DNA of 64,000 bases from Lymantria dispar (lineage: Eukaryota > Arthropoda > Insecta > Lepidoptera > Erebidae). Each line of letters opens with the position of its first letter. Within the stretch, counting starts at the first letter, position 1. Shown here piece after piece: positions 1-13,200 of this stretch. The stretch spans positions 75,186 to 139,185 of the forward strand of contig CM063462.1 of the NCBI GenBank assembly GCA_032191425.1, given 5' to 3'. The notes below the pieces were generated by a model that saw only the letters and a program-made list of their open reading frames with translations, was not told the DNA's origin and did not search any database. A program made the translations under genes and the position numbers.

Positions 1-3000
1 AACCTAACCTAACCTAACCTAACCTAACCTAACCTAACCTAACCTAACCTAACCTAACCTAACCTAACCTAACCTAACCTAACCTAACCTAACCTAACCT
101 AACCTAACCTAACCTAACCTAACCTAACCTAACCTAACCTAACCTAACCTAACCTAACCTAACCTAACCTAACCTAACCTAACCTAACCTAACCTAACCT
201 AACCTAACCTAACCTAACCTAACCTAACCTAACCTAACCTAACCTAACCTAACCTAACCTAACCTAACCTAACCTAACCTAACCTAACCTAACCTAACCT
301 AACCTAACCTAACCTAACCTAACCTAACCTAACCTAACCTAACCTAACCTAACCTAACCTAACCTAACCTAACCTAACCTAACCTAACCTAACCTAACCT
401 AACCTAACCTAACCTAACCTAACCTAACCTAACCTAACCTAACCTAACCTAACCTAACCTAACCTAACCTAACCTAACCTAACCTAACCTAACCTAACCT
501 AACCTAACCTAACCTAACCTAACCTAACCTAACCTAACCTAACCTAACCTAACCTAACCTAACCTAACCTAACCTAACCTAACCTAACCTAACCTAACCT
601 AACCTAACCTAACCTAACCTAACCTAACCTAACCTAACCTAACCTAACCTAACCTAACCTAACCTAACCTAACCTAACCTAACCTAACCTAACCTAACCT
701 AACCTAACCTAACCTAACCTAACCTAACCTAACCTAACCTAACCTAACCTAACCTAACCTAACCTAACCTAACCTAACCTAACCTAACCTAACCTAACCT
801 AACCTAACCTAACCTAACCTAACCTAACCTAACCTAACCTAACCTAACCTAACCTAACCTAACCTAACCTAACCTAACCTAACCTAACCTAACCTAACCT
901 AACCTAACCTAACCTAACCTAACCTAACCTAACCTAACCTAACCTAACCTAACCTAACCTAACCTAACCTAACCTAACCTAACCTAACCTAACCTAACCT
1001 AACCTAACCTAACCTAACCTAACCTAACCTAACCTAACCTAACCTAACCTAACCTAACCTAACCTAACCTAACCTAACCTAACCTAACCTAACCTAACCT
1101 AACCTAACCTAACCTAACCTAACCTAACCTAACCTAACCTAACCTAACCTAACCTAACCTAACCTAACCTAACCTAACCTAACCTAACCTAACCTAACCT
1201 AACCTAACCTAACCTAACCTAACCTAACCTAACCTAACCTAACCTAACCTAACCTAACCTAACCTAACCTAACCTAACCTAACCTAACCTAACCTAACCT
1301 AACCTAACCTAACCTAACCTAACCTAACCTAACCTAACCTAACCTAACCTAACCTAACCTAACCTAACCTAACCTAACCTAACCTAACCTAACCTAACCT
1401 AACCTAACCTAACCTAACCTAACCTAACCTAACCTAACCTAACCTAACCTAACCTAACCTAACCTAACCTAACCTAACCTAACCTAACCTAACCTAACCT
1501 AACCTAACCTAACCTAACCTAACCTAACCTAACCTAACCTAACCTAACCTAACCTAACCTAACCTAACCTAACCTAACCTAACCTAACCTAACCTAACCT
1601 AACCTAACCTAACCTAACCTAACCTAACCTAACCTAACCTAACCTAACCTAACCTAACCTAACCTAACCTAACCTAACCTAACCTAACCTAACCTAACCT
1701 AACCTAACCTAACCTAACCTAACCTAACCTAACCTAACCTAACCTAACCTAACCTAACCTAACCTAACCTAACCTAACCTAACCTAACCTAACCTAACCT
1801 AACCTAACCTAACCTAACCTAACCTAACCTAACCTAACCTAACCTAACCTAACCTAACCTAACCTAACCTAACCTAACCTAACCTAACCTAACCTAACCT
1901 AACCTAACCTAACCTAACCTAACCTAACCTAACCTAACCTAACCTAACCTAACCTAACCTAACCTAACCTAACCTAACCTAACCTAACCTAACCTAACCT
2001 AACCTAACCTAACCTAACCTAACCTAACCTAACCTAACCTAACCTAACCTAACCTAACCTAACCTAACCTAACCTAACCTAACCTAACCTAACCTAACCT
2101 AACCTAACCTAACCTAACCTAACCTAACCTAACCTAACCTAACCTAACCTAACCTAACCTAACCTAACCTAACCTAACCTAACCTAACCTAACCTAACCT
2201 AACCTAACCTAACCTAACCTAACCTAACCTAACCTAACCTAACCTAACCTAACCTAACCTAACCTAACCTAACCTAACCTAACCTAACCTAACCTAACCT
2301 AACCTAACCTAACCTAACCTAACCTAACCTAACCTAACCTAACCTAACCTAACCTAACCTAACCTAACCTAACCTAACCTAACCTAACCTAACCTAACCT
2401 AACCTAACCTAACCTAACCTAACCTAACCTAACCTAACCTAACCTAACCTAACCTAACCTAACCTAACCTAACCTAACCTAACCTAACCTAACCTAACCT
2501 AACCTAACCTAACCTAACCTAACCTAACCTAACCTAACCTAACCTAACCTAACCTAACCTAACCTAACCTAACCTAACCTAACCTAACCTAACCTAACCT
2601 AACCTAACCTAACCTAACCTAACCTAACCTAACCTAACCTAACCTAACCTAACCTAACCTAACCTAACCTAACCTAACCTAACCTAACCTAACCTAACCT
2701 AACCTAACCTAACCTAACCTAACCTAACCTAACCTAACCTAACCTAACCTAACCTAACCTAACCTAACCTAACCTAACCTAACCTAACCTAACCTAACCT
2801 AACCTAACCTAACCTAACCTAACCTAACCTAACCTAACCTAACCTAACCTAACCTAACCTAACCTAACCTAACCTAACCTAACCTAACCTAACCTAACCT
2901 AACCTAACCTAACCTAACCTAACCTAACCTAACCTAACCTAACCTAACCTAACCTAACCTAACCTAACCTAACCTAACCTAACCTAACCTAACCTAACCT

Positions 3001-5524
3001 AACCTAACCTAACCTAACCTAACCTAACCTAACCTAACCTAACCTAACCTAACCTAACCTAACCTAACCTAACCTAACCTAACCTAACCTAACCTAACCT
3101 AACCTAACCTAACCTAACCTAACCTAACCTAACCTAACCTAACCTAACCTAACCTAACCTAACCTAACCTAACCTAACCTAACCTAACCTAACCTAACCT
3201 AACCTAACCTAACCTAACCTAACCTAACCTAACCTAACCTAACCTAACCTAACCTAACCTAACCTAACCTAACCTAACCTAACCTAACCTAACCTAACCT
3301 AACCTAACCTAACCTAACCTAACCTAACCTAACCTAACCTAACCTAACCTAACCTAACCTAACCTAACCTAACCTAACCTAACCTAACCTAACCTAACCT
3401 AACCTAACCTAACCTAACCTAACCTAACCTAACCTAACCTAACCTAACCTAACCTAACCTAACCTAACCTAACCTAACCTAACCTAACCTAACCTAACCT
3501 AACCTAACCTAACCTAACCTAACCTAACCTAACCTAACCTAACCTAACCTAACCTAACCTAACCTAACCTAACCTAACCTAACCTAACCTAACCTAACCT
3601 AACCTAACCTAACCTAACCTAACCTAACCTAACCTAACCTAACCTAACCTAACCTAACCTAACCTAACCTAACCTAACCTAACCTAACCTAACCTAACCT
3701 AACCTAACCTAACCTAACCTAACCTAACCTAACCTAACCTAACCTAACCTAACCTAACCTAACCTAACCTAACCTAACCTAACCTAACCTAACCTAACCT
3801 AACCTAACCTAACCTAACCTAACCTAACCTAACCTAACCTAACCTAACCTAACCTAACCTAACCTAACCTAACCTAACCTAACCTAACCTAACCTAACCT
3901 AACCTAACCTAACCTAACCTAACCTAACCTAACCTAACCTAACCTAACCTAACCTAACCTAACCTAACCTAACCTAACCTAACCTAACCTAACCTAACCT
4001 AACCTAACCTAACCTAACCTAACCTAACCTAACCTAACCTAACCTAACCTAACCTAACCTAACCTAACCTAACCTAACCTAACCTAACCTAACCTAACCT
4101 AACCTAACCTAACCTAACCTAACCTAACCTAACCTAACCTAACCTAACCTAACCTAACCTAACCTAACCTAACCTAACCTAACCTAACCTAACCTAACCT
4201 AACCTAACCTAACCTAACCTAACCTAACCTAACCTAACCTAACCTAACCTAACCTAACCTAACCTAACCTAACCTAACCTAACCTAACCTAACCTAACCT
4301 AACCTAACCTAACCTAACCTAACCTAACCTAACCTAACCTAACCTAACCTAACCTAACCTAACCTAACCTAACCTAACCTAACCTAACCTAACCTAACCT
4401 AACCTAACCTAACCTAACCTAACCTAACCTAACCTAACCTAACCTAACCTAACCTAACCTAACCTAACCTAACCTAACCTAACCTAACCTAACCTAACCT
4501 AACCTAACCTAACCTAACCTAACCTAACCTAACCTAACCTAACCTAACCTAACCTAACCTAACCTAACCTAACCTAACCTAACCTAACCTAACCTAACCT
4601 AACCTAACCTAACCTAACCTAACCTAACCTAACCTAACCTAACCTAACCTAACCTAACCTAACCTAACCTAACCTAACCTAACCTAACCTAACCTAACCT
4701 AACCTAACCTAACCTAACCTAACCTAACCTAACCTAACCTAACCTAACCTAACCTAACCTAACCTAACCTAACCTAACCTAACCTAACCTAACCTAACCT
4801 AACCTAACCTAACCTAACCTAACCTAACCTAACCTAACCTAACCTAACCTAACCTAACCTAACCTAACCTAACCTAACCTAACCTAACCTAACCTAACCT
4901 AACCTAACCTAACCTAACCTAACCTAACCTAACCTAACCTAACCTAACCTAACCTAACCTAACCTAACCTAACCTAACCTAACCTAACCTAACCTAACCT
5001 AACCTAACCTAACCTAACCTAACCTAACCTAACCTAACCTAACCTAACCTAACCTAACCTAACCTAACCTAACCTAACCTAACCTAACCTAACCTAACCT
5101 AACCTAACCTAACCTAACCTAACCTAACCTAACCTAACCTAACCTAACCTAACCTAACCTAACCTAACCTAACCTAACCTAACCTAACCTAACCTAACCT
5201 AACCTAACCTAACCTAACCTAACCTAACCTAACCTAACCTAACCTAACCTAACCTAACCTAACCTAACCTAACCTAACCTAACCTAACCTAACCTAACCT
5301 AACCTAACCTAACCTAACCTAACCTAACCTAACCTAACCTAACCTAACCTAACCTAACCTAACCTAACCTAACCTAACCTAACCTAACCTAACCTAACCT
5401 AACCTAACCTAACCTAACCTAACCTAACCTAACCTAACCTAACCTAACCTAACCTAACCTAACCTAACCTAACCTAACCTAACCTAACCTAACCTAACCT
5501 AACCTAACCTAACCTAACCTAACC
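1..5524. repeat. Terminal telomeric array (AACCT)n
   Basis: About 1,104 perfect tandem copies of the pentamer AACCT, the complement of the insect telomeric repeat TTAGG. I saw no variant unit. The C-rich strand reads 5'->3' from position 1, the orientation expected at the left end of a chromosome, so position 1 is probably at or near the physical end. The array stops in phase AACC where element E1 begins. Unlike the inner telomeric spacers it contains no insertion. Confidence 0.98.
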
Positions 5525-5580
5525 CTCAGTCCCCCGCTGACCGCGCTTCAGTCAGCAGCGTTTTTACCTAAGCTCCGTAG
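5525..5580 (+). promoter_or_regulatory. 5' terminus of E1 with initiator-like TCAGT
   Basis: The element starts CTCAGT directly after the telomeric AACC. TCAGT matches the arthropod Pol II initiator consensus, and LINEs of this kind carry an internal promoter starting at their first base. The block GCTCCGTAG followed by an A-rich stretch at 5572-5590 recurs near the starts of E3 (20501) and E7 (40685), so it is a conserved 5'-end element, possibly a downstream promoter element. The promoter role is inferred. Confidence 0.55.
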
Positions 5581-7627
5581 TAAAAAATTCGTTTCACCGG
5601 GTTTTTCTTAAGATACAGTGACGTGAGATATCTCAAAAGTTGCGCGCTGGCGAGACGCATACGCTGACGTATCGCACTAAAGTGTAAGTGAAAACCCCTC
5701 GAAGTTATTAACGAATTTGTGTGAAATTAAAGGTTAAGTGTGTTGAAAAAGTGCAGTTTTTTCGTGATAGTGCTTCGGCGTAGGTGCCTCCACGCGGTTT
5801 TCTTTTACCGTCGTGTGCGCCTTGACGGCCCGCACCCGCCGATGGTCTTTTCAAGAAAATCCGTACAGCGCAACACCGTGAAAAGACGAGAAAAACAACT
5901 TTTTCAACACGTGGTGACGACCACGAGGTCGGTGAAATACCGCACCCAGAGAGCTGCAATTTTGAACACATCTGTGGGCAAGTACACTATTCAACTTTCC
6001 ACAAAAAGAAAAATTTTTCACCCAATACTTTTCTATAAATAGACTATTATTTGCCCGAAGTTTGGCCCTTTATAACTCAGCCGTTTGCTGGGCTATAATT
6101 CTAAAACTTACGCCGCTGCTTGCGCGCTAATTTGGACTACGAGGTCTCCAAAGGACATCCACCTGGCCCTTATAGTCAGGGAGCTACGGCCGGAAAACTA
6201 AAATTTTCAGTTTTCTCTTAATTTTGTTTGGCGAAAAAATTCAAAAAATTTAATGGACATTAGTACTGTATAGAACACCATTTGTAGCTAATTTAGCCGT
6301 TTTTCAAAAAATTTTAGCGACAATAGTTCACGAGATATTGAATTTTTAGTGATTTTTTGTAATTAATTGGAAAATAATAGAAATAATTGTATAATTGCCT
6401 TGAAAATAGCTTTAGATAACCTCCCGGCACACCCCGAGCCCAAACACGACGGGTCTAGGCCCATAAACAACGATTTGTGAAAATCCGGGGGGTGTTGGAG
6501 GTGTTAGACTTAAGGTGTGAAAATTTTTGAATTGTGATAGCTCGCGAAATTTTTGACTTAGAGAGCTGCGGTTTTCGACATAGGCAAGGGCGAGCAATTG
6601 CCCATCAAATTATATTGCCAATTGCCCAATTGGGCAAAAATTTTTATTTTTGCGTTTTGGACCCATAGACAGGTACCCCTGGACGTGCCATTGATGCCAG
6701 CGAAAACCGCATGCTCCTGGGACCAGTAGTTCGGGAGATATTTGTGTTTTAAATCGTGTTTTGACAGTTCGGTCGCCATCTTGGATTCTTTCGGAAGGCC
6801 ATATCTCCGGAGATATTCGACGTAGAGCGACGGGGATTTCGCGGTCGTATTAAGGGGGGAGTAAGGAGTTGGGCGGACAAAAAATTTTCTAAATTGGGGG
6901 TCAAAAATTTTGGAAATTGGATTTCAGTACAAGCTGGTAAAACTCTCAACTCCACGCCCGCGAGTCCAAACGCGACTTCTCTGCGGCCTATAGATCCGGA
7001 GATATCTCCATCTAAAGTTCGGTCGGGCGGCCATCTTGAAAGGACTCAAGTGGTCATAACTTCGCCGGGTTTTGGCGTAGCGTGTTGCGGTTTTCTCTGG
7101 GGACTGTCCCTGGGCCAGGAGCTTCGATTCCCTTGGGTTGCGAGTGGATTCGGCCCTGCAAAATTTTTGGCGCTGTTGAGGTAGCCCTGGTGTGAGGGGT
7201 GACTTGGGAAGTACCATAGTCCAAACCCGGACTTCGTGAGACCAATAGAACGGGAGTTATCGACGTTCGAAAATTCCTTGGAGGTGTTGGAGGTGTTAGG
7301 GGGTGATTTTCGAACGGTCATAGCTCCGGAACTATCAGTCCTAGCGACACGGGATTTTCTCTGTCGTTACTCGCATTGGGAGTACTATCTTCGGCGGTAG
7401 CTGTCTTCCTTCTGGCTCTTCTTCTTCCTTCTTCTTCTTCTTCTTTTTCTTCTTTGTCGCTCTTTTTCTTCTATTTGAATCGTTTCGTGCTCCTGATACC
7501 TGGGGCCGGTTTCCTGTGTGGGCTGTGCCGCGCGCCGCACGAGCTCGGTGATAAATTGACACTAAAAATTTTTATTAAATATTAGACTAAATTTGTTTTT
7601 GTTGTTGGACATCTGAGTGGGGCGATA

Positions 7628-7690
7628 GGGCCGGTGGTGACAATTGGGTATTATAGCGATAATACTCCATTTTGCGCCACAGCCTGGGGG
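7628..7690 (+). promoter_or_regulatory. Conserved covarying 5' UTR hairpin (E1 copy)
   Basis: Flanking blocks GGGCCGG/TGACAATTGG and CATTTTGCGCC/CAGCCTGG enclose an inner hairpin: GTATTAT (7648-7654), loop AGCG, ATAATAC (7659-7665). An outer stem pairs GTGG (7634-7637) with CCAC (7677-7680). The same frame occurs in E2, E3 and E7 with different but still complementary stem bases, which indicates a selected RNA (or DNA) structure. It lies about 650 nt before ORF1. Its function is unknown. Confidence 0.6.
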
Positions 7691-7791
7691 CTTGCTCGGA
7701 GGCCCGACAACACATTTTGACTATTTCGTAGAAGCAAACAAAGAGATAAATTTGACCGAACTGATATTGTTTATTCAATCCAAAGACAGCA

Positions 7792-7980
7792 GGGCCTTTA
7801 CACCCCGACTTTAGTAATTAAGTGATTTTATTCTTAAATTTAAGTTTATACATTTACTATTTTTACTATTTTACTAATTAGTATTAAGACTACTGGGATT
7901 TTACACCCATTTTATTCAGATAATTTAACTGTACCTATACTATAGTACTAAACATTATTGACCATTGGGAATATACACCC
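7792..7980 (+). repeat. Three spaced GGG-N5-TACACCC motifs (E1)
   Basis: GGGCCTTTACACCCC at 7792, GGGATTTTACACCC at 7895 and GGGAATATACACCC at 7967, with a weaker related copy near 8008. The same motif is repeated between the covarying hairpin and ORF1 in E2, E3 and E7. Each copy could form a GGG/CCC mini-hairpin. Confidence 0.6.
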
Positions 7981-8338
7981 ACTAAATAGTTATAAGTTAT
8001 TGACCCTAGGTTACACCTGGATTAATAAAATAAGTTATTTCAATCATTCATTATCGGCGCTGTATTACCGATAATTTTAGACTTTAGCGGTTTGCGAATC
8101 TATCCCTTAAAACACTAACATCTACCATACTGACTTTACAAACGGGCACAAAGCCCAATACAATACACATTAGTTGACTCACTTAACATATAGAGTGTTA
8201 TATACACAATATAACGTACTACGGGATAATAAGTACACGATAACTAGGAGCAAACCGCGTTCCGGGAACTCAACCCAGTGGAGCCACGGCACAGCCTTCT
8301 ACACTGAGAAGTGACTCCACACGGCACTGTAAAACAAC

Positions 8339-10207
8339 ATGCTTCGCTCACCACCACCACGTAAATCAAATAAACTGGCGCCTGAGGATGAAATACAAAA
8401 CCAAGAACTGGTATCACAGCCAGTTCACACACAACAAGAACAGCAACAACATGAATCACATGCACAAAAACAGCAACATCATAATCACCCACACACATCA
8501 ACACTAAAACAGCAACAGCACACCCAACAGCAACACACTCAACAGCAACATACAACAACACTAAACCCAGTTAAGAGCCAGGTAAGCCGTTTTGAAGGCT
8601 TACAGGTGGGTAAGCATAATAATGAAACATTCGATATCGACGACGGTAACACCTCAACCCCAAAACCAGTCCCACAAAATGCGCAAAGGCGATCTAGAGA
8701 AGCGCCTACAAATAATAGCGCAAAAGGGAATGATGACAAAGACAAGAATGAGAATAATAAGAAGAAAGACAGCGTGAACCAAATCAAGAAACCACCAGCG
8801 CAAAATACCAGAGGCAATGAAAAAATTGACAATGCCATCTCTGAGCAAAAGGAAATGACAAGGGTTAGTAAGCAAACAGGCCAGGCTGTTCTTACAATCC
8901 CTGAAGTCAGCAATAAACAGCAACGCCCTGGTAAAACCATGACTATAGCAGAAATAATAGATAAATGCTGTAACGAAATAGACAGAAACCTAAAGTTATC
9001 TAGGAACTTTAAGTCTGAACTGAAACAAGAAATTACAATTCAACTGGAAGAAATCAGAGGGGTAATAGGAAAGGTGAAACAATTAGAGAAAGACGGAACC
9101 GTGATTGTATATAATAATAAAAAAGAAGAAAGTCATGCAGGACAATTAAATACAGAAATTAAAAATATACTTCAAGTAGAAAAAGAGCAGATAGCTGAAA
9201 TGATGAAAGAACATTCTAACCTAATGAAGGAAAGCATACAAATAATGAAGGCGCATAAAAATGCAATAGAAATCGTCCCAATGGTACACTCGCATGGAAG
9301 TGATGGGGCTGATGGAAGGACAGTGGCGGATGAATTGGACCAGTTAAGGGAGATCACCAACAAAATAAGCAAGCAAATGACTGATGTAGTAGACGCCCTA
9401 CCCTCCTATGCCGATATAGCGTCTGGGGCTAAAACCACAAGAAATATACCCCAACAAATGCACAGTATCATTGTCACTACTAGTGCCGTCACACCGACGC
9501 ATGAAGACACAAGGGAACATATAAAAAACACCCTTAAAGCAAAGGAAAGTGGTCTTCAAATAGACGGACTAAGAAGCATTAGGAATGGTGGGGTGGTTAT
9601 AAGCTGCGCAAACAAGAATGATTTGGATAAGGCAACAGAAAGATTAAAAACCAATAAGGAACTGAAGGTGGAAGAAGCCAAAAGTAATAACCCAATGGTA
9701 ATTCTAAAGAATATAATGTCATATAACACCGAGGAAGACATTAAAACAGCCATCAAAACACAGAATAGGGACATAATTGAAGGCCTGAACCCTAATGACA
9801 TGTTTATCGAGGAAAGGTTTCGAAGGAAAGCCCGGAACACCTGGCAGAGTCACGTGGTGCTCAGAGTCTCTCCGAAGCTGTGGACGAGAATGACTCACAA
9901 AGGAAAGCTCTATATAGATATACAGCAAGTGATTGTTGAAGATCAAACCCCACTGATTCAATGTTCCAGGTGTCTAGAGTACGGGCATGGTAGGAAGAGT
10001 TGCCGAGAAAAGGATAACCGGTGTCACCACTGCGGCGAAAATCATAACAGAGCAGAATGCCCGAGACGCCGGGAAGGACAATCACAGGTATGCTCCAACT
10101 GTAAGAAAAGGGACCACCTTAACTCGGAACATTCGGTGTTTAGCATGGAGTGTACTATAAGAAGAAAGAACGATGACTTGGCCCGTCAAAATATACGGTA
10201 TTGCTAA
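8339..10207 (+). CDS. E1 ORF1: TRAS-type Gag, 622 aa
   Basis: RNA-binding Gag-like protein expected to package element RNA and carry it to telomeres. The N-terminus (MLRSPP) matches the Gag starts of E2/E3/E7 (MIRSPP), supporting this ATG, which sits in an AACATG context. Residues about 30-75 are rich in Q and H. The middle is charged and helical. A SYADIASG segment near 356 marks the R1-clade Gag region. The C-terminus has three zinc knuckles: C542-C545-H550-C555, C562-C565-H569-C574 and C585-C588-H593/H598-C605. The last 35 nt overlap ORF2 in a different frame. It is intact. The assignment is firm; nuclear/telomeric localisation is inferred from characterised TRAS/SART Gags. Confidence 0.92.
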   Translation: MLRSPPPRKSNKLAPEDEIQNQELVSQPVHTQQEQQQHESHAQKQQHHNHPHTSTLKQQQHTQQQHTQQQHTTTLNPVKSQVSRFEGLQVGKHNNETFDIDDGNTSTPKPVPQNAQRRSREAPTNNSAKGNDDKDKNENNKKKDSVNQIKKPPAQNTRGNEKIDNAISEQKEMTRVSKQTGQAVLTIPEVSNKQQRPGKTMTIAEIIDKCCNEIDRNLKLSRNFKSELKQEITIQLEEIRGVIGKVKQLEKDGTVIVYNNKKEESHAGQLNTEIKNILQVEKEQIAEMMKEHSNLMKESIQIMKAHKNAIEIVPMVHSHGSDGADGRTVADELDQLREITNKISKQMTDVVDALPSYADIASGAKTTRNIPQQMHSIIVTTSAVTPTHEDTREHIKNTLKAKESGLQIDGLRSIRNGGVVISCANKNDLDKATERLKTNKELKVEEAKSNNPMVILKNIMSYNTEEDIKTAIKTQNRDIIEGLNPNDMFIEERFRRKARNTWQSHVVLRVSPKLWTRMTHKGKLYIDIQQVIVEDQTPLIQCSRCLEYGHGRKSCREKDNRCHHCGENHNRAECPRRREGQSQVCSNCKKRDHLNSEHSVFSMECTIRRKNDDLARQNIRYC

Positions 10208-13200
10208 GGGCAGCCAGGACAACAATAGGCACACCCATACTCCCACAACCATAGCCTTCCAAGCAAATCTGCAACGTAAAGAACTGGCCACCACAGAAAT
10301 AATGCAGGAGGCCGTCAAAAGGAAAGTGACCTTCGCAATGGTCCAAGAACCCTATGTAGGAGCTCAAAAAGCTATGAAGACATATGGCACTGCAAGAACC
10401 TATCAAAACGTGAACCGCGGGGATGGCACGGTGAAGGCTGCGATCGTTGTGTTTGATCCGGAGATTGCAGTTACGTTGTGCCATGAGCATACCACCAATA
10501 ACATCACGGTAGCAATAATACAAAATAGCGTGTGGAAGGTTCTTGCAGTGTCATGTTACTTTGAACCTGACCGGGACATTGAACCCTATGTCGAACAACT
10601 GATCCAAATCCGCAAAAAGATCAAAATAGATAAAATTCTTATCGGAGGGGACTTCAATGCGAAGAACATCCTGTGGGGAGGCCAGCAAACGGATAAAAGA
10701 GGGATAACTGTAATGAGTGCACTTGCTGAAATGGAGCTACAGGTACTGAACAATGGCAGCGTCCCGACCTTTGACACCGTCAGAGGAAACAGAAGACTGA
10801 CTAGCTATGTAGATGTCACGGCCTGCACGGACGATATGCTCGAGCTGGTGGACGATTGGAAAGTGGCTGAAAACCTCACGGGCTCTGACCACAATGGCAT
10901 AGTAATTAAACTCAGGCTCCAAAAAGCACCTGGCATACTGATTAGTAGGACTACCAGAAAGTTTAAAACCAACAAGGTGAATTGGACCCAATTTCATCAG
11001 AAATTGAGCCAATTTAAAACCAATAGTACAATAAGTGAAACAGCAATACAAAATATTAAAAACAAAAAAGAAATAGATCTAGTCATAAAACAATACACAG
11101 ATATAATCATAAAAACCTGCGAACAGACTATGCCAAAAAAGAAAGCTAATGAGAAGCTGAGAGTCCCATGGTGGTCAAAGGCGCTGGAGGTACTGAAGCG
11201 AGGTGTCGCCACCAGCAAACGGCGCATCCGAAGTGCAGCCCCAAGGTTCAGGGGCGATGCCATTGAACAATACCTGAGAGCTAAAGAAGCATATGAAACA
11301 CAAGCCAAGAGTGCACAAATAAGGAGCTGGAAGGAGTTCTGCACAAAGCAGACCAGAGAAGGTATGTGGGAGGGAATTTACCGTGTCATTAGGAATACAA
11401 AGAAAAGAGAAGAGGATTTGCCGTTGGTCAGTGGCGGGGCGCAATTGGGTTCCAAAGAATCGGTCGAGTTGCTAGCCAGGACCTTCTACCCCAGTGATAG
11501 AGCCGAGGATGACGATGCCGACCACAGCCGGATCAGACAAATGGCTGAGAATATGAAGACACCGGCTAATGTTACACACGAGCCGGACTTCACAGAGGTT
11601 GAACTGAGATCGGCTGTGGCCGACTTCAACCCCAAGAAGGCTCCTGGGGGAGATGGTCTAACTGCGGATATTTGTGCCCAGGTTATCTTAGGAGATACCA
11701 AAACATATCTGGCAATAATAAATAAGTGCTGGCAACTAGAATACTATCCTAGTGACTGGAAAGAAGCCGTCGTTGTGGTGCTGCGGAAACCGGGCAAGGA
11801 AGACTACACGCACCCCAAGTCGTACAGACCCATTGGGCTTCTGCCGGTCTTGGGTAAAGTGTATGAAAAAATGCTGGTCAGACGACTGACTCATCACCTG
11901 GTGCCTAGAACGAGTTCGCATCAGTTCGGATTTATGCCCCAGCGCTCAACAGAAGACGCCCTCTATGGACTGGTGGCCCATGTGAGAGGCAAGCTTCATG
12001 AGAAGAAGCTGATCACCATGGTGTCGCTGGACATAGAGGGTGCATTCGATAGTGCTTGGTGGCCTGCTTTAAAAGTCCGGCTGATGGAAGAACAGTGCCC
12101 AGTGCGATTGAGGGGGACTATAGCTAGCTACCTGAGTGACAGAAAGGTCAGAATAAGGTACGCTGGCCACGAACACGTCCAGGAAACCAGCATGGGGTGC
12201 GTGCAGGGATCCATAGGGGGCCCAGTTCTGTGGAATCTCCTGCTGAATCCTCTGCTAAAGAGTCTTGGGGAGAGGGGAGTGCATTGTCAAGCTTTTGCTG
12301 ATGATATTGTACTCGTCTTTTCTGGAGATACGGCGGAGGAGATTCAACGACAGGGAAATTCAACCCTCGAGCATGTTCGGAAATGGGGTGTCGCTAACAG
12401 ACTTAGGTTTGCACCACACAAGACTCTTGCTATGGTGCTAACCAAGAAACTGAAGTGGGACACTCCACGGCTGAGCATGGGCGGGGTGGGAATAGCCTTG
12501 TCGAAGGAGATTAAACTCCTGGGGCTGACAATAGATTGCGGACTGACCTTCGGTGCCCATGCTGCAAATATATGCGGGAAGGCACTGGGGGTTTATAAGC
12601 AACTATCGAGAGCCGCCAGGGTGAGCTGGGGTCTCCACCCGGAGATCGTAAGCACCATATACAGCGCGGTTGTGGAACCCATCATCACGTACGCCGCAAG
12701 CGCCTGGGCCCCAGCTACGAACAAAAAATGCGTCCAAAAGCATATGAATACAGTACAGAGGCTTTTTGCGCAGAGGACGATTAAAGCCTATCGCACGGTG
12801 TCTCTTAATTCGGCACTGGTACTGGCGGGAGTGCTCCCTCTTGACATCCGTATCAGGGAAAATGCCTCCCTATACGAGGTTAGGAGGGGCTTGCGACCGC
12901 CGATACCTGATAGAGAGATTGAGACACCGTTGCCATACATTGAAAGACCCCACCCGGCGCAGCATATTAGCCAGGGATTCCTATTGATAAATAGCACTCA
13001 GGACATCGAGAATATGGTGAACAGTGCAGTACAAATGTTTACGGATGGCAGTAAGATCGATGGGAAGGTGGGAGCTGCGATCTCGATCTGGAGAGGTGCC
13101 ACCGAAGTAAGGAGCATAAAGATAAACTTGCCAACGTACTGCACTGTTTACCAAGCGGAATTGCTGGCGATATGCGAAGCCGTCAGGGTGGCGGTACAGG

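Larger units (their letters stand above)
5525..8338 (+). other. E1 5' UTR (2.8 kb, non-coding)
   Basis: There is no credible ORF. It holds a perfect 16-bp palindrome at 6801-6816 (ATATCTCCGGAGATAT); two divergent direct repeats about 249 bp apart sharing GTTCGGTCG and CCATCTTG (around 6768 and 7017); a CTT-rich pyrimidine tract at 7416-7473; a covarying hairpin at 7628-7690; and three copies of a GGG..TACACCC motif at 7792-7980. The repeats near 6.7-7.1 kb resemble decayed promoter monomers as seen in other LINE 5' UTRs. Confidence 0.7.

Noticed and set aside
5740..6042. 100-codon ORF near the 5' end of E1
   Set aside because: No similarity to anything recognised, no conservation in E3/E7 5' ends, and it lies in a leader with other chance frames.
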